5,139 nucleotides of DNA from Burkholderiales bacterium. GTDB taxonomy: Bacteria > Pseudomonadota > Gammaproteobacteria > Burkholderiales > Burkholderiaceae_D. Shown piece by piece: positions 1-5,139 of this stretch. Within the stretch, counting starts at the first letter, position 1. Each line of letters begins with the position of its first letter. The notes beneath the pieces are model-generated. The model saw only the letters and a program-made list of their open reading frames with translations. It was not told where the DNA came from and searched no databases. The translations under genes were made by a program, and so were the position numbers. Location: positions 1 through 5,139 of the forward strand of contig JACPVY010000382.1 in the NCBI GenBank assembly GCA_016197345.1. Reading direction: 5' to 3'.

Positions 1-10
1 GACATTTCAT
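1..10 (-). CDS. 5' end of an unidentified downstream gene (three codons only)
   Basis: Reading the minus strand, an ATG at 10-8 is followed by AAA and TGT (Met-Lys-Cys) before the window ends. The start is supported by a strong Shine-Dalgarno sequence (AGGAGAG, 21-15) four bases upstream and by a plausible promoter at 50-77. The leader closely resembles that of the histidine kinase gene at 3919, also read on this strand (TCAGG[A/G]GAGCACGA before the start). A Met-Lys opening is common in exported proteins and in membrane kinases, but three residues do not allow a family call. The gene lies 175 bp beyond the chemoreceptor stop codon, so it probably has its own promoter. Confidence concerns the existence of a start here, not any function. 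Confidence 0.5.
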
Positions 11-14
11 CGTG

Positions 15-21
15 CTCTCCT
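15..21 (-). promoter_or_regulatory. Ribosome binding site of the gene starting at 10
   Basis: On the minus strand AGGAGAG lies four bases before the ATG; counted from the AGGAG core the spacing is six. This is a near-consensus Shine-Dalgarno and is the main reason for believing that a gene starts at position 10. Confidence 0.6.
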
Positions 22-30
22 GATCACAGG

Positions 31-60
31 GTGTGTGCAATGTTGGAACATTACCCACAC
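31..60. repeat. 30-bp interrupted inverted repeat, candidate operator
   Basis: Two 14-base arms flank a central GG. The left arm on the plus strand is GTGTGTGCAATGTT. The right arm, reverse-complemented, is GTGTGGGTAATGTT, which matches at 12 of 14 positions; the inner six bases of each arm match perfectly. The element covers the proposed -10 box and the expected transcription start of the gene beginning at 10, ending 20 bp before its start codon. There is no T-tract beside it, so it does not look like an intrinsic terminator. Binding by a dimeric regulator is the favoured inference. A 5'-UTR hairpin is possible only if transcription starts further upstream. Confidence 0.55.
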
Positions 61-77
61 GGATTATTTTGTTTCAA
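50..77 (-). promoter_or_regulatory. Candidate sigma70 promoter for the gene starting at 10
   Basis: On the minus strand a -35-like TTGAAA (77-72; 5 of 6 to TTGACA) is followed after 16 bases by GGTAAT (55-50; 4 of 6 to TATAAT). Transcription would start near 42-44, giving a 5' UTR of roughly 33 bases that contains the ribosome site at 15-21. The -10 box sits inside the inverted repeat at 31-60. Matches of this quality occur by chance in spacers, so the call rests mainly on its position. Confidence 0.4.
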
Positions 78-140
78 TGCGATGTTGCGGTTAAGTTGTT
101 GTCCTAGCGGGGTAGTGGCTAGTTGGGGCAAGTTACTCTC

Positions 141-163
141 GCGCTTTCGTAATGGAAATGCGC
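141..163 (-). other. Small hairpin downstream of the chemoreceptor gene
   Basis: About 22 bases after the MCP stop, the minus strand carries GCGCATTTC, a six-base loop, then GAAAGCGC. These pair as an 8-bp stem with a single bulged A. No run of T follows on the minus strand, so a classical Rho-independent terminator is not supported. It may protect the 3' end of the mRNA or may be chance. Confidence 0.3.
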
Positions 164-185
164 TGCAAAACAGGTGAAGCAATTT

Positions 186-1706
186 TTATCTGTTGTCTAG
201 CTTGAACACCGATAGCAAGCGATTCAGTGCCATCGTCTGTTCCTCCAACGATTCGGCGGCCGCCGCTGCTTGCTCGACCAAGGCTGAGTTTTGCTGCGTC
301 ATTTCATCCATCTGATTGACGGCTTGGCTGACTTCGGCAATGCCCCGGCTTTGTTCTTGGCTAGCGTTCGTAATTTCGCTCATGATGGTTGTAACCCGTT
401 CGACGGAGCTGACAACTTCGCTCATCGTTTTGCCCGCTTGATCAACCAATTGCGTGCCGCGCCCGACTTTTTCGACGGAATCATTGATTAGCGTTTTGAT
501 TTCTTTGGCTGCGCTGGCGCTGCGTTGGGCTAGGCTGCGCACCTCGGAGGCGACCACCGCAAAGCCGCGCCCTTGTTCACCGGCGCGTGCCGCTTCGACT
601 GCGGCGTTGAGCGCCAGAATATTGGTTTGAAAGGCAATGCCATCGATCACGCCGATAATATCGACAATTTTCTTGGACGAGTCGTTAATGCCACCCATGG
701 TATTGACGACCTCATTGACGACTTCGCCACCACGTAGCGCAATCGACGTCGCATTTTGCGCGAGGCGATTGGCTTGGACGGAGTTTTCTGCATTTTGGCG
801 CACCGTCTCGGTCAGGGTTTCCATCGAGCTAGCGGTTTCTTCTAGGCTACTCGCTTGGCTTTCGGTGCGATTCGACAGATCGGCATTGCCGGAGGCGATT
901 TCGGCGCTGGCGGTATTGATTAAATGTGCTGAATTTTTAATGCCTGTCATCATTTCTTGCAACTTGTGCTGCATCTCTTTCAGCGCACCAAGCAAGCTAT
1001 GCGGGGCGTTGCCAGCGACGCTAATTTGCATTGTCAAATTGCCGTCGGCGACGGAACGTGCGATGTCGAGCGCATATTCTGGTTCGCCCCCTAATTCATG
1101 CCAAATCGCCCGAATGACGACAAAGGCAATAGCAAAACTGGCGACCACCACAATCAGCGCTACGGCAATCACCGTCATTAAGACTTTATGCACGCCTTGG
1201 TTACTCTCAGCGATGCCGCGCGTAAATTGCAATTGGGCTTCTTGATTGACCTTGGCTAAATCGGTTTCGAGGACTTTCAACCCGTCTTGCATTTTCGGAA
1301 TTAAGCTTTGCGCGTCGCCCGTTTCCACGCCTAGCATTTGGCGTGCAACTTTCTGGGCGGGGCCGACATAATCTTCAAATTCTTTTTGCAGACGTTTGGC
1401 CAGCTCCGCCTGACCCGGCACTTTGCTTAGCTTGTCCAAACTCTGTCGGACTTTTTCTGCTTGCCCAGTGCTTTGTTCCAAGCGTTTTTTATCGCCTTCT
1501 GCGACAGCCTCTTTAAAGCTATCGACCAAGGCCGTGACCTCAGTTGAAATTTGTTTGGATTTGTCGAGTACGGGGTAATCCACTTCTTCCGTGGCTTTGA
1601 TGGAGTTCAGTGCCGCGACAGAAAACAAGACGCTGACCGCTAATCCTATACAAAAGATGGCGGCGGAAATGATAGGCAATGACCAGATTTTGCTTTTGAT
1701 GCGCAT
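186..1706 (-). CDS. Methyl-accepting chemotaxis protein (transmembrane chemoreceptor)
   Basis: A 506-residue inner-membrane chemoreceptor that would relay periplasmic ligand binding to the CheA/CheW array. Membrane helices are at about 7-33 and 174-200, flanking a mostly helical periplasmic domain of about 140 residues, the size expected for a four-helix-bundle sensor. HAMP follows at about 200-255 and begins with the LGGEPEYA segment common in proteobacterial MCPs. The cytoplasmic hairpin occupies about 256-500. Its tip, around 354-386, has the near-invariant [20 protein letters not shown] (358-377), then [10 protein letters not shown]. Methylation-type sequences are seen at [10 protein letters not shown] (285-294) and [10 protein letters not shown] (474-483). 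The C-terminus FKLDNR lacks the NWETF-type CheR/CheB tether. The longest ORF begins 22 codons upstream, but Met at 1706 is preceded by GGAGGA seven bases away and opens directly into basic residues plus a membrane helix, so it is preferred. The ligand cannot be read from the sequence. The histidine kinase gene ends 182 bp upstream on the same strand. Confidence 0.96.
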   Translation of the reverse strand: MRIKSKIWSLPIISAAIFCIGLAVSVLFSVAALNSIKATEEVDYPVLDKSKQISTEVTALVDSFKEAVAEGDKKRLEQSTGQAEKVRQSLDKLSKVPGQAELAKRLQKEFEDYVGPAQKVARQMLGVETGDAQSLIPKMQDGLKVLETDLAKVNQEAQLQFTRGIAESNQGVHKVLMTVIAVALIVVVASFAIAFVVIRAIWHELGGEPEYALDIARSVADGNLTMQISVAGNAPHSLLGALKEMQHKLQEMMTGIKNSAHLINTASAEIASGNADLSNRTESQASSLEETASSMETLTETVRQNAENSVQANRLAQNATSIALRGGEVVNEVVNTMGGINDSSKKIVDIIGVIDGIAFQTNILALNAAVEAARAGEQGRGFAVVASEVRSLAQRSASAAKEIKTLINDSVEKVGRGTQLVDQAGKTMSEVVSSVERVTTIMSEITNASQEQSRGIAEVSQAVNQMDEMTQQNSALVEQAAAAAESLEEQTMALNRLLSVFKLDNR

Positions 1707-1713
1707 TTCCGAG

Positions 1714-1719
1714 TCCTCC
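1714..1719 (-). promoter_or_regulatory. Ribosome binding site fixing the MCP start at 1706
   Basis: The minus strand reads GGAGGA, then seven bases, then ATG. This near-perfect Shine-Dalgarno decides the start in favour of 1706 over the upstream in-frame ATG at 1772. The intervening 22 residues also look unlike a membrane-protein N-terminus. Confidence 0.75.
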
Positions 1720-1888
1720 AGTGTAAATCGTAGTGAAGCGCCAATCAGAACCATTTCAAAACAGCCGGGCATTCAAACCATGACTACAACGCTAGCATAA
1801 CCATTATCCGAGCATCGCAGTGAAAAATTGTTGCATTGGTGCAAGTAGGTGCATCAATACCACACTGTGCTCATGCCCCGCGTCATTT

Positions 1889-3919
1889 CTATTTCTGTGC
1901 TGTTTCTACCAATTCAAGCTGGGCGCGGCTAACAATATCGTGTTGCGGCGCTTTCCTTGGGAAAGTCATGATGATTTTGCTTCCTTGCCCTAGCGACGAT
2001 TCAATCTCGATATGCCCACCGAGTATGCCAGTGACAATGTTATACACAATGTGCATGCCAAGGCCAGTGCCTCCTTGGCCCATTTTCGTTGTGAAAAACG
2101 GGTCGAACACGTGGTGTAACACATCGGGCAGCATACCGATGCCATCATCGATTAAACATAATTCGACTTGCTGCGCATCGAGTGCGCGGGCAGTGATACG
2201 AATGTGGCCATTGCTGCGGCCTTCAAACGCATGGAGCAAAGCGTTATTGATCAAATTGTCGATAATTTGGCACAGACTGCCGGGGTAGGAATCCATTAGC
2301 AAGCCGTCTTCTGCCTCTAAAGTGCTGCTGCAATTGGTGCGTTGCAGGCGTGGCGCGAAGGTTGTCAGGGTATCGCGCAAGACCACTTTTAAATCGAAAT
2401 CGCGCCGTCTGTCATTGGTTTGATCGACCGCGACTTGTTTGAACGAAGCGATCAAATTGCCCGCTTTTTGCAGCGCATTGACCATCAGCTTGCAAGCATT
2501 TTTGGTGTCTTCCAAATATTCGAACAAGGTTGAGCGCTTCAGCCCGTTTTCATTGAGCGTCATTTCAAATTCGTGAACGCGGTCATGCAAGGCGGTCGCC
2601 ATCAATAAACTGTTGCCGATAGGGGTGTTTAATTCATGGGCGACGCCAGCAACCAGCGAACCTAGCGAAGCCATTTTTTCAGCGGTGACTAAATCATTTT
2701 GGGTGCGCTTTAAGGTATCGAGTGCACGGAATAATTCGGCATTGGCTTTTTCAAGGTCAGAGGCACGTTGCTTGACCCGTTCTTCTAGCGACGTATTGAG
2801 GTCTTTCAGCTCGCGCTTGGCTTGTAACTCTTCGGTTAAATCGAGTAGCGCCCAAATAATGGCATTGCCTTCAACTTGCTCTAGCGCCGATGACCACACG
2901 GCAAGTTCTACTGCACGGCCATCGGCGGTGACCGCAGTGGCGATTTCGCCAGTGACTGAGCCAGCTTGGCGTAGCGTTTGCCAAATGCGGTGGCGCTCTT
3001 CAAAAGATTGCCAAAAATTGAACTCTGCCGTGGTTTTGCCCAGCACATCTTCGGCTTGATAGCCAAAAACACGCGTTAAAGCGAGGTTGACGCCTATCAG
3101 TTTGCCACTCGGATCGGTGACGGTCAGCGGCACCGGGGCGAGATTAAACAAGGTTTTAAAGCGGGTTTCGGATTCGGCTAGGCGACGTTCGGAATTTTCG
3201 AGCTGGCTGATGCGTTCATGCAGCGCAGTACTCATGCGATTCATCACCTTTGTGAAAGTGGCTATTTCATCGTCACCGTGATGCGGTAATTGAACGCCAT
3301 ATTCGCCTTGTGCTAAGCGATTCGAATGCTGATACAACAGGCGCAACCGACGACCGATATCGCGCGTCAGCAAGTACAGCAAAACCAAGCCTAAAGCAAA
3401 GCCAACAAGCGCAATCGCGCCACTTTGTTTCAGCACATGGTTACGCATTAAATTGAGTTCATCGGTCGAAATGCCAAAATGCAGCGCGCCGACTTCCGAG
3501 CCTCGTAAGAGAAAGGGGGTACTGGCATGTAACATCGGGCCAAGTTGCTTAGTGACGAGGCCGTTATTGGCTTGCGCCCGTTCATGCGCCGAAAACAGGT
3601 TCGATAATTGAGGGGGGAAGCCAACGCTAAAGATAGCTTCGTTGTGGCTATTCACTACCGCCAGATAGCGCACATAGCTATCTTTGGGCGATGAGATCAT
3701 TTCCGATAAGAAGGGTTGCAACTGGGCGAGGCGGCCATCTTGCGCGTAGGGCGCGAGTGACAGGTTGAGGGTGACAGCGTATTCACGGGCAACGCGCAGG
3801 GCATTTTGATTCACTGCATCATCGAGTAAGCGCAGGCTATTCCAGATCAGCAAGCACACGACCAAAGCCTGTACCACGCCGCCTAGAATCAGAAATTTCG
3901 CCCGTAGCGATAACTTCAC
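1889..3919 (-). CDS. Membrane sensor histidine kinase (periplasmic sensor, HAMP, PAS, DHp, HATPase)
   Basis: A 676-residue inner-membrane kinase of a two-component system. Helix TM1 (about 7-27) and TM2 (about 166-185) bracket a periplasmic domain of about 130 residues (33-164) that looks like a Cache/PDC-type fold (YLAVVNSHNEAIFSVG and GALHFGIS segments), an inference. HAMP is at about 184-237 and a PAS domain at about 249-365 (FKTLFNLAPVPLTVTD, VFGY). A coiled coil at about 363-415 leads into the phosphoacceptor motif with His428 (AHELNTPIGN, 427-436). SFKQVAVDQ (492-500) is typical of this kinase subfamily. ATPase motifs are the N box NLINNA (555-560), G1 DDGIGM (591-596), F box DPFFTTK (606-612) and G2 GGTGLGM (616-622). 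All catalytic motifs look intact. No receiver or Hpt domain is fused and no response regulator lies in the window. The start is GTG with AGGGGAG five bases upstream. It sits 154 bp after the binding-protein gene and is probably co-transcribed; the PAS ligand and output are unknown. Confidence 0.95.
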   Translation of the reverse strand: MKLSLRAKFLILGGVVQALVVCLLIWNSLRLLDDAVNQNALRVAREYAVTLNLSLAPYAQDGRLAQLQPFLSEMISSPKDSYVRYLAVVNSHNEAIFSVGFPPQLSNLFSAHERAQANNGLVTKQLGPMLHASTPFLLRGSEVGALHFGISTDELNLMRNHVLKQSGAIALVGFALGLVLLYLLTRDIGRRLRLLYQHSNRLAQGEYGVQLPHHGDDEIATFTKVMNRMSTALHERISQLENSERRLAESETRFKTLFNLAPVPLTVTDPSGKLIGVNLALTRVFGYQAEDVLGKTTAEFNFWQSFEERHRIWQTLRQAGSVTGEIATAVTADGRAVELAVWSSALEQVEGNAIIWALLDLTEELQAKRELKDLNTSLEERVKQRASDLEKANAELFRALDTLKRTQNDLVTAEKMASLGSLVAGVAHELNTPIGNSLLMATALHDRVHEFEMTLNENGLKRSTLFEYLEDTKNACKLMVNALQKAGNLIASFKQVAVDQTNDRRRDFDLKVVLRDTLTTFAPRLQRTNCSSTLEAEDGLLMDSYPGSLCQIIDNLINNALLHAFEGRSNGHIRITARALDAQQVELCLIDDGIGMLPDVLHHVFDPFFTTKMGQGGTGLGMHIVYNIVTGILGGHIEIESSLGQGSKIIMTFPRKAPQHDIVSRAQLELVETAQK

Positions 3920-3924
3920 TCGTG

Positions 3925-3931
3925 CTCCCCT
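3925..3931 (-). promoter_or_regulatory. Ribosome binding site supporting the GTG start of the kinase
   Basis: The minus strand has AGGGGAG, five bases, then GTG at 3919-3917. No in-frame ATG is similarly placed, and the following residues MKLSLRAKF form a normal basic N-terminus before TM1, so GTG is the likely initiation codon. Confidence 0.7.
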
Positions 3932-3942
3932 GACGGTTTGCT

Positions 3943-3990
3943 CGACGAAGCGTCAAGATCAGCGCTGATCTTGACGCGGCTTGCGCGTCG
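3943..3990. repeat. Perfect 26-bp palindrome with imperfect extension in the binding-protein/kinase spacer
   Basis: At 3951-3963 the sequence CGTCAAGATCAGC is followed with no spacer by its exact reverse complement (3964-3976). After a three-base bulge, AAG (3948-3950) can pair with CTT (3980-3982). After a second three-base bulge, CGACG (3943-3947) can pair with CGTCG (3986-3990), giving about 21 bp of pairing. In the mRNA the structure lies about 84 bases after the binding-protein stop and its foot is about 11 bases before the kinase Shine-Dalgarno. No T-tract follows, so it is not a standard Rho-independent terminator. Plausible roles are an intercistronic mRNA-stabilising or attenuating hairpin, as with the REP palindrome between malE and malF, or an operator. 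The symmetry is seen; the role is inferred. Confidence 0.8.
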
Positions 3991-4073
3991 TTCGCCTTGA
4001 GCGCTACAACGCGTAAGGCACATCTTAGCGCAGAAATGCAAAAAAACGCCCTTTTTGATGTTGCCCCAAGCAA

Positions 4074-5139
4074 TTAAAACATCAGGCTACGGCCTTTGCG
4101 CAGCAAGGCAATATCGACATAGCTAGACAAGGTAGTACTGGTAGGCAAAATGTTTAAACCGCCAAGGTCGATGTTGTTTTTGTGCGCTGCAAAGTGCTGC
4201 AAAGTGCCGTTTTTGCTCATCGCAATTGCTTTTAACAAGGATTTAGCGACCGCGAAACCTTCTAGCGTCATGCTGGAAACGTCTTCATCGCGAAAGCGTT
4301 TCATCATCGTCAAATGTTCGTTTTGCAGCAATGAAGTGGTGGCCGATGGATTGGGCACCACTTGCGAGAACACCGTCCATTCCGTTGCCTTCGCGCCCGC
4401 AATTTCGGTTAATGTCGGCAAATTGATCAATGAGGTTCCCGCCACAAAAGTACGTTCTGCGTGTTTCCGAAATTGCTTCAAAAACAAACCTGTACCGATG
4501 CTATCGGCTAAGGAAATCACCATATTCGGCGCGTTAGCGGCGAGTTGGCTGGCTTCTTTTTCATTTTCGATTGGATTTTTACCGACCTTTGCGATGCCCG
4601 CCAAACGCAGCCCCCGTTTCGCAATCACTTGCTGAACATATTTCAATAATTCGGGATTGATATTGTTTTCTTGGTAAGCGATGCCGACATTACGGATGCC
4701 CAATTTATCGAACCAAGTAAAGATATAGTCGATCTCTTGCTCTTGCCCCGGACGCCAGAATACGGCGCGGCTATGCAGGTCGCGATTTGGGCTGGCGAGT
4801 GGAGCAAACAAAACTTGCCCACTTTGCTTGAAATTGGGATTCGCAAGCACGGCGCTAGCGGTGTCATTGCCTATGCCACCCAGCACAAAATCGGCCTTAT
4901 CGGCGAGATCACCAGCGATTTTGGCAGAAAGTGCAGGGTCGCCTTTATCGTCTTGCACCACATATTGAATGTGCCGCCCGTTGAGGCCACCTTGCATATT
5001 GACTGTATCGAAATAAGTTGTGATCCCTGCTACATAATCACGGCCGATAGCAGCATTCGGGCCAGAAAGGTCGATTGCCTGCGCAATAACAATGTTTTTT
5101 TCGGCTGCAACTGCCTGCCCGAGCAGGAACGAGGCCGCC
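4074..5139 (-). CDS. Periplasmic ABC-type substrate-binding protein, branched-chain amino acid (LivJ/LivK) family, 5' truncated by window edge
   Basis: The reading frame stays open from the stop at 4074 to the window edge, showing 354 residues; the true start lies outside. An internal Met at 4997 is not the start, because family sequence continues upstream of it. The first visible residues, AASFLLGQAVAAEKN, look like the end of a Sec signal peptide with cleavage near AVA/A, so the protein should be periplasmic. IVIAQAIDLSGPNAAIGRDY is the usual first strand and ligand loop of Peripla_BP_6 proteins. NMQGGLNGRHIQYVVQDDKG follows, then FVAGTSL, FSQVVPNP, LEGFAVAKSLLKAI and a C-terminal DLGGLNI...YVDIALL, all in family order. 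The length is near normal for the family. These proteins usually deliver amino acids or related small acids to an ABC importer, but the genes after it are a histidine kinase and a chemoreceptor, so a sensory role is suggested. Ligand not predictable here. A 10-bp tandem duplication lies at 4186-4205. Confidence 0.93.
   Translation of the reverse strand, partial: AASFLLGQAVAAEKNIVIAQAIDLSGPNAAIGRDYVAGITTYFDTVNMQGGLNGRHIQYVVQDDKGDPALSAKIAGDLADKADFVLGGIGNDTASAVLANPNFKQSGQVLFAPLASPNRDLHSRAVFWRPGQEQEIDYIFTWFDKLGIRNVGIAYQENNINPELLKYVQQVIAKRGLRLAGIAKVGKNPIENEKEASQLAANAPNMVISLADSIGTGLFLKQFRKHAERTFVAGTSLINLPTLTEIAGAKATEWTVFSQVVPNPSATTSLLQNEHLTMMKRFRDEDVSSMTLEGFAVAKSLLKAIAMSKNGTLQHFAAHKNNIDLGGLNILPTSTTLSSYVDIALLRKGRSLMF
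4186..4205. repeat. 10-bp perfect tandem duplication inside the binding-protein gene
   Basis: GCTGCAAAGT occurs twice in direct succession (4186-4195 and 4196-4205). On the coding strand the two copies are read in different frames and encode part of GTLQHFAAH. Because the unit is not a multiple of three, gain or loss of one copy would shift the frame and replace roughly the last 40 residues. Recognisable family sequence on both sides shows that the present form is in frame. Confidence 0.85.

Noticed and set aside
104..122. CTAGC/GCTAG inverted repeat in the spacer after the chemoreceptor
   Set aside because: Five-base arms with a nine-base loop and no associated tract or promoter are within chance expectation.
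1707..1772. 22-codon N-terminal extension of the chemoreceptor
   Set aside because: The upstream ATG lacks a good ribosome site, while the ATG at 1706 has GGAGGA at seven-base spacing and opens into a standard membrane helix.
1803..1831. Promoter for the chemoreceptor gene (GATAAT at 1808-1803 on the minus strand)
   Set aside because: The -10-like box matches 5 of 6, but no acceptable -35 sits 16-19 bases upstream. A flagellar sigma28 pattern (TAAA with GCCGATAA) was also looked for and not found.
1822..1844. Intrinsic terminator after the kinase gene
   Set aside because: The minus strand has TTGCA, CCAA, TGCAA, then CAATTTTT. The stem is only five base pairs and mostly A-T, with the T-run offset, so it is too weak to call.
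1838..1853. Direct repeat GGTGCA with a 10-bp period upstream of the chemoreceptor
   Set aside because: Two six-base copies one helical turn apart could be a tandem regulator site, but the element is too short to separate from chance.
4036..4066. Terminator-like A/T tract just after the binding-protein stop
   Set aside because: The minus strand has AAAAA, GGGCG, TTTTTTT. The GGGCG has no CGCCC partner upstream and the possible stem is A-T only, so it is not a convincing terminator on either strand.
3837..4073. Minus-strand ORF of 78 codons spanning the binding-protein/kinase spacer
   Set aside because: It begins with TTG directly after the binding-protein stop without its own ribosome site, runs through the palindrome and the kinase N-terminus in another frame, and has arginine-rich low-complexity sequence resembling no known family.
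4150..4635. Plus-strand ORF of 161 codons opposite the binding-protein gene
   Set aside because: It is fully antisense to a gene with clear family motifs. The translation is cysteine- and serine-rich with no domain signal, as expected for a shadow frame. Similar plus-strand frames opposite the kinase and chemoreceptor are rejected for the same reason.

Overview
The window reads as a bacterial chromosome segment of intermediate GC with every supported gene on the minus strand. Protein style suggests a Gram-negative proteobacterium, most likely a betaproteobacterium, possibly Neisseriales/Chitinibacteraceae-like. Hints are the LGGEPEYA segment at the start of the chemoreceptor HAMP domain, the histidine-kinase motif ELNTPIGN followed by SFKQVAVDQ, and a periplasmic LivJ/LivK-type binding protein. 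The taxon is a judgement from memory of these families, not a search result.

In the direction of transcription (right to left) the layout is as follows. (1) A 5'-truncated gene for a periplasmic ABC-type substrate-binding protein of the branched-chain amino acid family (5139 to 4074). (2) A 154-bp spacer holding a perfect 26-bp palindrome. (3) An orphan-looking membrane sensor histidine kinase with periplasmic, HAMP, PAS, coiled-coil, DHp and ATPase parts (3919 to 1889, GTG start). (4) A 182-bp spacer with no convincing promoter or terminator. (5) A methyl-accepting chemotaxis protein (1706 to 186, start moved downstream of the longest ORF on ribosome-site evidence). (6) A 175-bp spacer with a plausible sigma70 promoter overlapped by a 30-bp dyad. 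(7) The first three codons of a further gene (10 to 1) that leaves the window.

The genes form a coherent signal-input cluster: a soluble ligand-binding protein, a membrane kinase and a chemoreceptor, with no ABC permease or ATPase and no response regulator visible. The simplest reading is that the binding protein is an extracytoplasmic sensor feeding the kinase and perhaps the chemoreceptor. That is inferred from gene order only. No RNA genes, mobile elements, CRISPR arrays or origins were seen. No stretch longer than 300 bases lacks a gene. The families are all well known. What merits a second look is the module arrangement and the two dyad-symmetry elements in the spacers.
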